Assembly (NCBI GenBank): GCA_910576895.1
Contig: CAJTJZ010000001.1
Location: 23,208 to 87,207, forward strand
Direction: 5' to 3'
DNA: 64,000 nt
Origin: an uncultured Lachnospiraceae bacterium
GTDB taxonomy: Bacteria; Bacillota; Clostridia; Lachnospirales; Lachnospiraceae
Shown here: positions 52,408 through 60,664 of the stretch, piece after piece
Position numbering within the stretch: position 1 is the stretch's first letter
How the letters are laid out: each line of letters opens with the position of its first letter
Position numbers and translations under genes: made by a program
The notes under the pieces: model-generated
Seen by the model: the letters and a program-made list of their open reading frames with translations, nothing else
The model's database searches: none
Told to the model about the DNA's origin: nothing

Positions 52408-52482
52408 ATACTCACCTCCCCTTTCTTAAATTTTTTATAGAATAATATAAAACCTGTCTTTCTTTTCTTTTACAGGTATTAT

Positions 52483-52995
52483 TCACTGTTCATCTTCGGA
52501 CTGATGATGAAAAATGCCAAATCCCCACGGACTTTGCTCCTCATGTTCCTCACTCTCATCAGATAAAGAAGATGGTGCATCCATGGAATATTCCATAAAA
52601 AACGGCTGAATATATGCCGATAATTTCATAGAAAGAAGCCCAAGAATCACTCCGATTGGTGAAAAAATCTGAGGATATTGTAATGCAATTGTAATAACAA
52701 TGCCCATAAAACAATAGCGAATCATAACAGGAATCCGCATTGCCTTTACAGAATTTTTTTCATCCATCTCCAAAACACGCAAAAGAGAACGATAAATATA
52801 AACAGAATTTACCATAGCAGTCCATACCCCAAGCAAAAGTCCAAGCGTAACCGCTAGACGATTTTTACATATAAATAAAAGCAAACACTCCTCTATCATT
52901 CCAAATATTACAATTCCAAGTAATAAATTTTTTAATGTCTTTTTGGCACAATCTTGTTCTTCCCGATTAAAAATTACTTTTGAACGTAGTCTCAT
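52483..52995 (-). CDS. atpI: ATP synthase subunit I-like protein
   Basis: 170 residues with four hydrophobic helices (about 22-42, 48-70, 90-112 and 118-140) and a long acidic C-terminal tail (SSLSDESEEHEEQSP). AtpI-type proteins assist c-ring assembly and possibly Mg2+ uptake. The acidic, Ser-rich tail is longer than usual. AAGGAACTG lies just before the ATG. It lies between atpZ and atpB. Confidence 0.82.
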   Translation of the reverse strand: MRLRSKVIFNREEQDCAKKTLKNLLLGIVIFGMIEECLLLFICKNRLAVTLGLLLGVWTAMVNSVYIYRSLLRVLEMDEKNSVKAMRIPVMIRYCFMGIVITIALQYPQIFSPIGVILGLLSMKLSAYIQPFFMEYSMDAPSSLSDESEEHEEQSPWGFGIFHHQSEDEQ

Positions 52996-53013
52996 ATCAG
53001 TTCCTTTTCATTT

Positions 53014-53316
53014 TTATTGTTTCTTTTCTTTCTTTTGTTTTAATACTTCCCTGCCCTCTTTTTTTAAATTCTCAAAATAAGCAAGTTTTGCATGTTCTTC
53101 TTCCATATCTTTTTGATAAAAATTTTTTGTCAAAAGATATACATTTCGGAACGCAGCAAAAATGCCAAGAATCAGAAGTAAAATAAATAGAAAGCTTGTA
53201 CTCAATTTTTTATCTAAATAATAACCTGCGATTCCACATATAATCATAGGGACTATCATACTAATGCTAATCTGGAAAAACATAACAAATGCTTTTCCAA
53301 CTTTATTTCCATGCAT
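53014..53316 (-). CDS. atpZ: AtpZ/AtpI-family protein, first gene of the atp operon
   Basis: 100 residues with two membrane helices (about 9-35 and 42-62) and a charged C-terminus (ENLKKEGREVLKQKKEKKQ). The helix pair with GYYLDKKL and FRNVYLLTK is the AtpZ pattern; in Bacillus and other firmicutes AtpZ and AtpI form a Ca2+/Mg2+ channel and aid assembly. AAGGGGG lies about 8 nt before the ATG. A promoter is at 53361-53389. Confidence 0.82.
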   Translation of the reverse strand: MHGNKVGKAFVMFFQISISMIVPMIICGIAGYYLDKKLSTSFLFILLLILGIFAAFRNVYLLTKNFYQKDMEEEHAKLAYFENLKKEGREVLKQKKEKKQ

Positions 53317-53360
53317 TCTGATTCCCCCTTCGCTATGATTATGGTAAATATCATTATATT

Positions 53361-53389
53361 ATTATACCCATATTTTCATAAAATGTCTA
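53361..53389 (-). promoter_or_regulatory. Promoter of the atp operon
   Basis: Minus strand TAGACA, 17-bp spacer, TATAAT: 11 of 12 consensus bases. It gives a leader of about 40 nt before atpZ. Confidence 0.7.
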
Positions 53390-53439
53390 TCAAAATTTGG
53401 CAATTTTTCTACATTCCGAAAGAAAAGGAAAACAATTCC

Positions 53440-53468
53440 TTGACAGGTTTCAAAACGATTCTTATAAT
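53440..53468 (+). promoter_or_regulatory. Promoter of the DUF402 gene
   Basis: TTGACA, 17-bp spacer, TATAAT: a perfect consensus with ideal spacing, divergent from the atp promoter 50 bp away. Confidence 0.8.
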
Positions 53469-53548
53469 AGAGAGAACTCACAAAAAATTTACTGAAAATA
53501 TCCAATATTTTTTAGAATTATTTTATTGATATAGAAAGGAGTTCTGCT

Positions 53549-54037
53549 ATGAATACAAAAAAACAGCCAATACTTTATCGCAAACGCTATTTTCCTGAAG
53601 AACTTATCTGCTTAAAAGATGATATTGTGCTTTATGCAGATGAAAATTTGATTGTATCCAAATGGACGACTTTAAAACCAAGAACAGATATTGCAGAAGG
53701 AATTTCTGCTTATATTATTGATAAAAATATTAAAATAAGCAAGATTTTTGATGCTAATAAAAATTTTGTCCATTGGTATTGTGATATTATTTCAACAGAA
53801 TATAAAAAAGAAGAAACTGCTTATATTTTTACTGATTTATTGCTTGATATTATTATTGATCCAGATGGTATTGTTCATGTTGTTGATATGGATGAATTAG
53901 GTGACTATATTAAAAATGGAACGATTGATAAAGATATGGCCTGTCTTGCACTCCATGCAGCAAATGATCTTCTTATAGAAATTACAAATGGGAATTTTAA
54001 ACAATATCAAGATATACTTACTTCTTATCAAGATTAG
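53549..54037 (+). CDS. DUF402 protein (nucleoside tri-/diphosphate phosphatase-like)
   Basis: 162 residues of the DUF402 family, whose characterised members (Staphylococcus Ntdp, FomD) hydrolyse nucleoside di- or triphosphates or related phosphates with divalent metals. The family core is FVHWYCDI and YIFTDLLLDIIIDPDGIVHVVDMDELGDYIKNGTID, with the metal-binding acids Asp/Asp/Glu retained. AAAGGAG lies 8 nt before the ATG. It has a perfect-consensus promoter and its own terminator, so it is a strongly expressed single gene. The precise substrate is unknown. Confidence 0.85.
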   Translation: MNTKKQPILYRKRYFPEELICLKDDIVLYADENLIVSKWTTLKPRTDIAEGISAYIIDKNIKISKIFDANKNFVHWYCDIISTEYKKEETAYIFTDLLLDIIIDPDGIVHVVDMDELGDYIKNGTIDKDMACLALHAANDLLIEITNGNFKQYQDILTSYQD

Positions 54038-54067
54038 AAAAGACCGAACTTTATCTATCGGTCTTTT
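54037..54067 (+). terminator. Terminator after the DUF402 gene
   Basis: AAAAGACCGA and TCGGTCTTTT pair perfectly across a 10-nt loop, with T-tracts in both directions. It may also terminate the convergent rpiB transcript. Confidence 0.8.
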
Positions 54068-54087
54068 CCCCTTTGTATTATAATTTT

Positions 54088-54516
54088 TTATTCTTCTATT
54101 TGACCAATTCTTCTTATATGACGTTCTTCATTGGAAAAAGGTGTATCTAAGAAAGTATCTACAATCTTTATTGCATGGCCTTCTCCAATGACTCTTGCAC
54201 CCATAGCAAGAATATTTGCATCATTATGAAGTCTTGTTGCTTCTGCACTAAAACAATCATGGCAAAGAGCTGCACGAATACCTTTTACTTTATTGGCAGA
54301 AATAGAAATACCAATTCCTGTACCGCAAATTAAAATTCCTCTTTCGCATTCTCCATCTGCTACGGCATGGGCTACTTTATGCCCAAATTCAGGATAATCA
54401 CAAGGATCGGTTGAATATGTTCCATAATCCTTATATTCTAGTTTTCTTTCCTCCAAATGCTTCATAATCTTTTGTTTTAGTTCATAACCTGCTTGGTCAC
54501 ATCCAATTGCTATCAT
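54088..54516 (-). CDS. rpiB: Ribose-5-phosphate isomerase B
   Basis: Interconverts ribose-5-P and ribulose-5-P in the pentose phosphate pathway (or allose-6-P in related members). The 142-residue protein has IAIGCDQAGYELK (substrate-binding Asp), the catalytic-Cys loop GILICGTGIGISISANK, and the HNDANILAMGARVIGEG segment. The ATG at 54516 is chosen because AAGGAGG lies 7 nt upstream; the frame to 54579 has no SD. It is the last gene of the sua5-phosphatase-rpiB unit, as in the Bacillus ywl cluster. Confidence 0.93.
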   Translation of the reverse strand: MIAIGCDQAGYELKQKIMKHLEERKLEYKDYGTYSTDPCDYPEFGHKVAHAVADGECERGILICGTGIGISISANKVKGIRAALCHDCFSAEATRLHNDANILAMGARVIGEGHAIKIVDTFLDTPFSNEERHIRRIGQIEE

Positions 54517-54584
54517 AGTTTTCCTCCTTTTTTTGCATTTTCTATTATTATTTGCAAGAATGATAAAACATTCCCACATTTATT

Positions 54585-55037
54585 TTATACTTCTATTCCA
54601 TGCAATCTTAATACTACTTTTTTCACCATTTGCATTAAGGAAAGATAAAATTCCTCATACTCTAATAATCCTTCCCCATAGGGAGCTAATAATTCCTTTT
54701 CTTCTCCTACAAATTCATTTAATGTATATACATACTCCGCTTCTAAAAAATCCTCTAATACCGTTTCTTTTTGCTTTTTTGACATAGTGAGAATAATTGT
54801 TTCTTTTGTAATTTCTTCATGAGAAAGTGCTATGGAACGATAACTTTCCAATAAAAGATGATGATTTTTAGCTACTAACACTATTTTAGGATTAATTGGT
54901 TCTTCAAAAAGTACAACTAATCCTCTAGAAACAATCTCTAATTTTCCTTCTGGAACAAGATTTTGATAAATTGCTGCTGCCAAAGGACTACTGCAAGTAT
55001 TATCCATGGATAAAAATATTAGTTTTTCAAATTGCAT
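54585..55037 (-). CDS. Low-molecular-weight tyrosine phosphatase-like protein lacking catalytic residues
   Basis: 150 residues with the LMW-PTP/YwlE fold pattern: the N-terminal P-loop position, SRGLVVLFEEPINPK, and the C-terminal LLEYEEFYLSLMQM. The P-loop reads LSMDNTCSSP where active enzymes have VCTGNTCRSP, so the nucleophilic Cys is Ser, the Gly is Asp and the Arg is Ser. The general-acid Asp of DPxG is Ala (LLAPYG). It is therefore predicted to be an inactive pseudophosphatase, perhaps a binding protein. A CAGGT-GAAT-ACCTG hairpin holds the SD just before the ATG. It follows sua5 closely and precedes rpiB. Confidence 0.82.
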   Translation of the reverse strand: MQFEKLIFLSMDNTCSSPLAAAIYQNLVPEGKLEIVSRGLVVLFEEPINPKIVLVAKNHHLLLESYRSIALSHEEITKETIILTMSKKQKETVLEDFLEAEYVYTLNEFVGEEKELLAPYGEGLLEYEEFYLSLMQMVKKVVLRLHGIEV

Positions 55038-55055
55038 CAGGTATTCACCTGCTTT

Positions 55056-56111
55056 CTATATTTTCTCTTTTTGATAACCCGCCGCTTTGAGCAGACGATT
55101 CATAATTGCCTGTCCATGTTCTCCCTCAGAAAAACTTTCAGAATAAATGTATTCTACTTTAAGGCTGTCAAACTCCCTTAATACACTATAAAGCCCTTGA
55201 AGAATTGTTTTCTCATCCTTTCGACTGCCAATTGTCTTTACAATTCCTTCCTTATATTGTTCTTTTGTTTCCTCCGTTGCAATAATTCCAACACGATTTC
55301 CTTGTAATATCTTTTTATGAACATTACAAGAAATATAATCTATCACTTGTTCCATTTTCCCTTCAATAATACATAAATTCCCTTTGGGAGCATAATGCCG
55401 ATATTTCATGCCCGGAGCTTTTGGCAAAATATGAGTATCTGGCTTTTCTAAAAGCACTACTCGATCATAACTTACCGTTCCAATCTCCTTTTCTATCATT
55501 TCCCTTGTAATAAATCCCGGACGCAAAATCATAGGAATTTCTGATGTCATATCAATAATTGTAGATTCAATTCCTATTTCCACGCTTCCACCATCCAAAA
55601 TCATATCAATTTTTCCATTTAAATCCTCAAATACATGACTGGCACAAGTAGGACTTGGACGACCAGAAGTATTCGCACTTGGTGCAGCAATAAAAACATG
55701 ACTTCTTCTAATTAATTCTAGTGCTAAGGGATGTGCTGGCATACGAATTGCTACAGTATTTAGTCCACCTGTTGTTTCCTTTGGTACTTGTATACTTTTT
55801 TTTAAAATAATTGTCAAAGGACCGGGCCAAAATTTTTCTGCAAGCTTTTTTGCATTTTTAGGAACATCGATTGCCAAAACATCAAGTGCATCTTTATCTG
55901 CAATATGTAAAATCAATGGATTATCAGAAGGACGACCTTTTGCATAATAAATTTTTTTTGCTGCCTCTTTATTTAAACCATCTGCTCCAAGTCCATATAC
56001 TGTCTCTGTTGGAAATGCTACTAATCCTCCTTGCTGCAAAATATAAGCTGCCTTAGAAAAATCCTCTGGCTTTTTACTATGAATATCTATTTTCTTTATA
56101 ATTGTTTCCAT
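55056..56111 (-). CDS. Threonylcarbamoyl-AMP synthase (Sua5)
   Basis: Makes L-threonylcarbamoyl-AMP for the t6A37 modification of ANN-decoding tRNAs; cytosolic. The 351-residue protein is the long Sua5 form: the YrdC domain (AAYILQQGGLVAFPTETVYGLGADGLNKEA, IYYAKGRPSDNPLILHI, FWPGPLTIIL, RMPAHPLALELI, AAPSANTSGRPSPTCASHVFEDL) followed by a C-terminal Sua5 domain from about residue 215 (APGMKYRHYAPKG). CGGAG lies 8 nt before the ATG. It starts the sua5-phosphatase-rpiB operon from the promoter at 56201-56229. Confidence 0.93.
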   Translation of the reverse strand: METIIKKIDIHSKKPEDFSKAAYILQQGGLVAFPTETVYGLGADGLNKEAAKKIYYAKGRPSDNPLILHIADKDALDVLAIDVPKNAKKLAEKFWPGPLTIILKKSIQVPKETTGGLNTVAIRMPAHPLALELIRRSHVFIAAPSANTSGRPSPTCASHVFEDLNGKIDMILDGGSVEIGIESTIIDMTSEIPMILRPGFITREMIEKEIGTVSYDRVVLLEKPDTHILPKAPGMKYRHYAPKGNLCIIEGKMEQVIDYISCNVHKKILQGNRVGIIATEETKEQYKEGIVKTIGSRKDEKTILQGLYSVLREFDSLKVEYIYSESFSEGEHGQAIMNRLLKAAGYQKEKI

Positions 56112-56200
56112 TCTATTTCTCCGTTTTTTTCTGATATTCCATATTGATTCTTATATTATATCCCATATTTCCTATCATAATGTAACCAGACTTTGTAGAG

Positions 56201-56229
56201 AGTATACCACTGTTATCTTCTATTGTCAA
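56201..56229 (-). promoter_or_regulatory. Promoter of sua5-phosphatase-rpiB
   Basis: Minus strand TTGACA, 17-bp spacer, TATACT: 11 of 12 consensus bases. The leader would be about 80 nt. Confidence 0.7.
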
Positions 56230-56387
56230 AAAATCTATGCATATTTAACAAATCGTTAATGTTTTAGTAAATTTTTAAAAAATCAGCTATAGGCAATCTC
56301 TCTAGTAAGTAGCAATAAACTTTTTATCATAGCAATGATTTCTATGCATATATTTTACTAATGATGCATTTCCTTATGGTATTATCT

Positions 56388-57143
56388 ATGAAAAAATATA
56401 TTCCTATTATCCTTTGCCTATTTACAATACTATCTGTTTTTTCCATTCCTTTACTTTTTTCCATACAAAAAAATCATACTATTTCTAAACAGAAGTCTAG
56501 TTCTCCTGTAACAGAATCTAGTATATCCTCAGAACCAAAAATACCAGAAGAATTTGCTGTCTTATCTGGAAAAACAATTGTCATTGATCCCGGACATGGC
56601 GGTCCTGATCCCGGCAAAGTTGGAATTAATCAATCATTGGAAAAAGAAATTAATCTTTCTGTTTCTCTAAAAATAAAAGAATTATTAGAACAGTATGGTG
56701 TTACTGTTACAATTACCCGTACCAAAGATCAAAGTCTTGGAGAAGAAAACGCTTCTAATCAAAAACGAGCTGATATGTTAAAACGAATAGAAATTATTAA
56801 TCAATCCAATGCTGATATTGCGATTAGTATTCATCAAAATAGTTTTCAACAAGAAAGTTCCAAAGGTGCACAAGTATTTTATCATGTTTCTTCTGAACAA
56901 GGACATATTCTTGCTGAAAAACTACAAGAAGCATTGATTACTTATGCCGATCCAGAAAATCATAGAGCTGCCAAATCAAATGATTCTTATTACTTATTAA
57001 AAAAATCCACCTGTCCCCTTGTGATTGTGGAATGTGGATTTTTAAGTAATTCTGTAGAGGCAGAAAGGCTTTGTAGCAATGACTATCAAGATACACTTTC
57101 TCAGGCAATTATTTATGGTATTGCTGCTTATTTTACGAATTAA
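56388..57143 (+). CDS. N-acetylmuramoyl-L-alanine amidase (CwlD-like, Amidase_3)
   Basis: 251 residues. A signal anchor (about 1-22) and a Ser/Lys-rich linker precede an Amidase_3 domain: zinc ligands in VIDPGHGGPDPGK, the second His in AISIHQNSF, and VECGFLSN near the end with the catalytic Glu. It cleaves the amide between MurNAc and the peptide, outside the membrane. CwlD of Bacillus acts in spore cortex; this may be a homologue. The start is uncertain because no SD precedes the ATG at 56388 or those at 56361 and 56376. It converges with the cytidylate-kinase-like gene and overlaps its end by 11 bp. Confidence 0.85.
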   Translation: MKKYIPIILCLFTILSVFSIPLLFSIQKNHTISKQKSSSPVTESSISSEPKIPEEFAVLSGKTIVIDPGHGGPDPGKVGINQSLEKEINLSVSLKIKELLEQYGVTVTITRTKDQSLGEENASNQKRADMLKRIEIINQSNADIAISIHQNSFQQESSKGAQVFYHVSSEQGHILAEKLQEALITYADPENHRAAKSNDSYYLLKKSTCPLVIVECGFLSNSVEAERLCSNDYQDTLSQAIIYGIAAYFTN

Positions 57144-57756
57144 TTTCTAAAAATGATTTAATACATTGTACTGCATGGTCAATACCACCAAAATCCGTTT
57201 TTATAGCAAGATCATAATTATTAATACTTCCCCACTTTTCATCAGAATGATAATTGTGGTAATTGGCACGTCTCTTATCTCGTTTCATAATATTTTCTGC
57301 CGCCTTTTCCACAGCAAGCCCATATTTTGTTGTAGCACGCTGAATGCGAAAATCCATACCAGCATGAACAAAAATATTTACTACATTTGGTTTATCTCTA
57401 AGGATATAATCAGCACATCGTCCAATAATCACACATGGTCCTTCCTTTGCCACTTTACGAATAATATCAGACTGTGCAATAAAAATACGATCATCTAATG
57501 ACATATTATTATAGCCAAGAAAGCCAAATTCCTGACTATTATAAGCATTCATTCCCATTGCAATAGAATATAAAAGACTGTTGGTTGCTTTTTCCTCTGC
57601 TCTTTCAAAAATAGATTCTGCAAATCCACTTGCTTTGGCTGCCTGCGTAATCAACTCATTATCATAATATGGAATATCAAAAACTTTTGCTACTTTTTCC
57701 CCTATTTCACGTCCACCACTTGCAAACTGTCTACTAATAGTAATTACTTTATTCAT
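57133..57756 (-). CDS. Cytidylate kinase-like family protein
   Basis: 207 residues of the cytidylate kinase-like P-loop family (PF13189). The N-terminal ITISRQFASGGREIGEKVA is a modified P-loop (Ser/Gly-rich, with no canonical GKS/T), followed by YYDNELI, CVIIGRCADYIL and YDLAIKTDFGG in the family order. It probably phosphorylates or binds a nucleotide, but the real substrate of this family is not established. GGAG lies 8 nt before the ATG. It is convergent with the amidase gene. Confidence 0.85.
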   Translation of the reverse strand: MNKVITISRQFASGGREIGEKVAKVFDIPYYDNELITQAAKASGFAESIFERAEEKATNSLLYSIAMGMNAYNSQEFGFLGYNNMSLDDRIFIAQSDIIRKVAKEGPCVIIGRCADYILRDKPNVVNIFVHAGMDFRIQRATTKYGLAVEKAAENIMKRDKRRANYHNYHSDEKWGSINNYDLAIKTDFGGIDHAVQCIKSFLEINS

Positions 57757-57848
57757 AATAACAACTCCTCTCTTTTTTTAATTTCTTTAAAGAAATCCCA
57801 ATTGCATAGATAGAATTATTGACAGCTTTTTATTTCATTTTTACTAGC

Positions 57849-58190
57849 TTAATATTTTAATAAATTATTTAACTCATTTTGAATTAAAGCATAGGCAATA
57901 AAACCGCCAAAAATATAAACAAGCAAGTATAAAACACCACCATTACTTGCCGGCTGCCCTTTTTGCTGTTTTGCCCTATCTAACTTCTCACCACATTTAT
58001 ATGCCCAATAAAGTCCATAAATACCACATGTACATATTGTTAAAATGACTGACATTACGCCAGACGTTCCCTGTTCACCAGAAACAATACTTGTATCATC
58101 TGTCAAACATGCCATCCAAAAAAGTCCAAAAAGCCCACAAGTCACAATATGCAAAATCACATATAATGGAATACTTCTTTCTTGAATCAT
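57849..58190 (-). CDS. DUF4234 membrane protein
   Basis: 113 residues with three hydrophobic helices: the first with VTCGLFGLFWMA, the second with CTCGIYGLYWAYKCGEKLD, the third near GGVLYLLVYIFGGFIAYAL. The repeated T-C-G-hydrophobic-G-hydrophobic-F/Y-W pattern is the DUF4234 signature; function unknown. The ATG at 58190 is preferred because GGAG and GGGGGG lie upstream and it begins at the usual family N-terminus; the ATG at 58250 adds 20 residues and has no SD. Confidence 0.75.
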   Translation of the reverse strand: MIQERSIPLYVILHIVTCGLFGLFWMACLTDDTSIVSGEQGTSGVMSVILTICTCGIYGLYWAYKCGEKLDRAKQQKGQPASNGGVLYLLVYIFGGFIAYALIQNELNNLLKY

Positions 58191-58318
58191 AAAGTATTTT
58201 TTCCCCCCTTCTCCATTATTAGAATCTATTAATTTTTTTAACCATTCCATTTTTATTATAATTTATTTTATCATATTTCTTACATCACGTCAATTTTTTC
58301 TAAATTTTTTCTCCATTT

Positions 58319-59599
58319 CTATTCTTGCTTTACAATCTCAATTGCCTTTTTTAACTGTAAGTCTTGTTCTTCTTTTTGATCACTTTGATCCATTTCTACT
58401 TTAATATCTGGTTCAATTCCTATTCCATGAATATTGTTTCCATTTGGTGTAAAATATTCTGAATTTGTTAGTTTGATAGCAGAACCATCATCTAATGGAT
58501 AAATTTTTTGTACAATCCCTTTCCCAAAACTTGTTGTTCCAACAATTGTTCCCGCTTTTCTATCTTTAATCGCTCCAGCAAAAATTTCCGATGCACTAGC
58601 ACTTTTTTCATTAATTAATACAGTAAATGGCTGTTCTACTACTTCCTTATCTGTTGCATTATATTCCTTTTTTTCTCCATCCTTTGTTTTTGTATAAACT
58701 AACAATCCTTTCGGTAATAGACGATCAAGCATATCTACAGCCGCTGAAAAACTACCACCACCATTATTACGCAAATCAATTACAAATCCCTTCGCTCCTT
58801 TTATAAGCAGTTCCTGTAATGCTTGATTAAATTGTTTTGGCGTTGTATTGGAAAATCCTGTAATTAACACATATCCAATATTTTCTTCTAACATTTTATA
58901 TTCCACTGTCTGTAAGGATACTTCTTTTCGTTCTACTTCAAAATCCAGTTCTTCTTTCTCTCCTTTTCTTATTACAGAAACTAATATACTACTGCCTTCT
59001 TCCCCTTTTAATAAAGAAGCAAGTGTTTGTAAGTCCATTCCATCTATTGATTGTCCTTCAATTTTACTAAAAATATCGCCTACTTTTAGTCCTACCTCAC
59101 TAGCACCGCTTCCCTCTGTAATTTCATCAATTGATATTTTTCCTGTTTTTTTATGATAGGCAGCAGTAACACCAATTCCAACATAGCTTCCTTCAAATCG
59201 TTCATTCATTTCTTCATATTCTTCTTTTGTATAATAAACAGAATAGGGATCGTTAAGTGCCCCAAGCAATGCTTTATAAACCGCTTCCTCCTCTGCCTCT
59301 ACATCGTTTTCTCGAAGATAATATTGTTCAATATACGCATTTAACATCGTAAGCTTTGCTGCTACTTTTGTACTAGAAAATTCCTTTTTCTCTTTCACTT
59401 CTTCTTTTTTAAAAGATGCTGTTACTGCATTTCTCGCAAGTACATAAATACTTTCTACTGTATCCCCATATTTCCAAATAGCAATATCCAATATAATTGC
59501 AGCCACCATAACAAAAAAGGCAAATCCAACAAAAAAACCAGATAAAAACTCATGTCCTTTCTTTTCTTTTCTCCATGACCTACTTCTTCTCCTTCTCAT
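58319..59599 (-). CDS. S41 family (CtpA-like) carboxy-terminal processing protease
   Basis: 426 residues: a basic N-terminus and one membrane helix (about 22-45), a PDZ domain (about 110-190, GIGVTAAYHKKTGKISIDEITEGSGASEVGLKVGD), and the S41 catalytic domain. The Ser is in EKSASASEIFAGA and the Lys in GTTSFGKGI, as in the Ser-Lys dyad of CtpA/CtpB. It acts outside the membrane, probably in cell-wall hydrolase or envelope signalling turnover. AAAGGTG lies about 14 nt upstream. It follows ftsE-ftsX, a common clostridial arrangement in which the protease regulates peptidoglycan remodelling. Confidence 0.92.
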   Translation of the reverse strand: MRRRRSRSWRKEKKGHEFLSGFFVGFAFFVMVAAIILDIAIWKYGDTVESIYVLARNAVTASFKKEEVKEKKEFSSTKVAAKLTMLNAYIEQYYLRENDVEAEEEAVYKALLGALNDPYSVYYTKEEYEEMNERFEGSYVGIGVTAAYHKKTGKISIDEITEGSGASEVGLKVGDIFSKIEGQSIDGMDLQTLASLLKGEEGSSILVSVIRKGEKEELDFEVERKEVSLQTVEYKMLEENIGYVLITGFSNTTPKQFNQALQELLIKGAKGFVIDLRNNGGGSFSAAVDMLDRLLPKGLLVYTKTKDGEKKEYNATDKEVVEQPFTVLINEKSASASEIFAGAIKDRKAGTIVGTTSFGKGIVQKIYPLDDGSAIKLTNSEYFTPNGNNIHGIGIEPDIKVEMDQSDQKEEQDLQLKKAIEIVKQE

Positions 59600-59704
59600 C
59601 GCAATGTTTCACACCTTTCTGTTTTTATGCACTTTTAAAAATAATTCAAAAACACTTACTATCTGCCAATTTATCCACTATTTTCCTATGCCACTTCTAT
59701 ATGT

Positions 59705-59747
59705 AAATATCCTGTCAAAAGACTGTTACCTTTTTGACAGGATATTT
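59705..59747 (-). other. Perfect 16-bp intergenic hairpin between ftsX and the S41 gene
   Basis: AAATATCCTGTCAAAA and its complement TTTTGACAGGATATTT are separated by 11 nt. There is no classical U-tract after the stem on the minus strand, so it could be a partial terminator, a processing site or an mRNA stabiliser that uncouples the S41 gene from ftsEX. Confidence 0.6.
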
Positions 59748-59755
59748 CAAAATAA

Positions 59756-60664
59756 TTACACCTTTAAATGTTTCTTTACGGTAAAAAAACTTCCAGCAAA
59801 GCCAATGCCAAGTCCAATCAGCATAGATAATGGTACAAGAACTGCAAACACCTCTTTTACATCAAGAAATACAAGATAATCCGTTAAAATTGTAAACTTT
59901 GATATAATATATGTTACCACTTTTTTATATATCACAAAAACAATTCCAAGCGGCAAAAGAGAACCAATCAGTCCAATGATCATACCTTCTACAATAAATG
60001 GTGCTCGAATAAAAAAATCTGTTGCTCCAATAAGCTTCATAATCGCAATTTCTTCTTTTCGTACAGAAATTCCCATATTTACCGTTGTACTAATTAAGAA
60101 AATAGATACGCCAATTAAAATAATAATAATTGCTGCTGAAATATAACTTAATAATTTATTAAAGCTTGTCAACCCATCGGCAAGACTTTCCGAACTATTA
60201 ATCTGTCTTACCCCATCTAAACTATCAATATAAGAAACTAATTCCTTCTGTTTTGTTACATCTGCAAGAAAAATTTCAAAGGAAGACGATTTTTCCAGAG
60301 GATTATCATCACCAAAAGTCTCTGATAAGTCTCCATCAAATACTTCTTCTCGAAATGATTCCCAAGCTTCTTCTGCTGAAATAAAGGTACAAGATTCCAC
60401 TTCTGGTCTCGCCCGAATTTTTTCTCCAATTGCATCAATCCTTGTTTGACTTAATCCTTCTTCAAAAAAAACAGTAATACCAACATTAGTTTCTGCATTT
60501 TTTACAATATAGTCAAAATTTGTTAATACACAATAGAAAATACCAAATAAAAACAAGCTTGCCATCATCGTGCCAATAGAAGCAAGGGAAAAGCGGCTAT
60601 TTCTTTTAATGCTTAAAATTCCCTGTTTCATGCTATAAAATAAATTATTACGAAAACTATTCAT
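59756..60664 (-). CDS. ftsX: Cell division protein FtsX
   Basis: 302 residues: a basic N-terminal arm, TM1 (about 25-50), an extracellular loop (about 55-165) that contacts peptidoglycan hydrolases or their activators, and three C-terminal helices with the FtsX motif IMKLIGATDFFIRAPFIVEGMIIGLIGSLLPLG. FtsEX uses ATP to control cell-wall hydrolysis at the septum or side wall. AAGGGGAATATC places the start at 60664, overlapping the ftsE stop by 8 bp (coupled translation). No hydrolase gene is encoded directly adjacent. Confidence 0.94.
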   Translation of the reverse strand: MNSFRNNLFYSMKQGILSIKRNSRFSLASIGTMMASLFLFGIFYCVLTNFDYIVKNAETNVGITVFFEEGLSQTRIDAIGEKIRARPEVESCTFISAEEAWESFREEVFDGDLSETFGDDNPLEKSSSFEIFLADVTKQKELVSYIDSLDGVRQINSSESLADGLTSFNKLLSYISAAIIIILIGVSIFLISTTVNMGISVRKEEIAIMKLIGATDFFIRAPFIVEGMIIGLIGSLLPLGIVFVIYKKVVTYIISKFTILTDYLVFLDVKEVFAVLVPLSMLIGLGIGFAGSFFTVKKHLKV

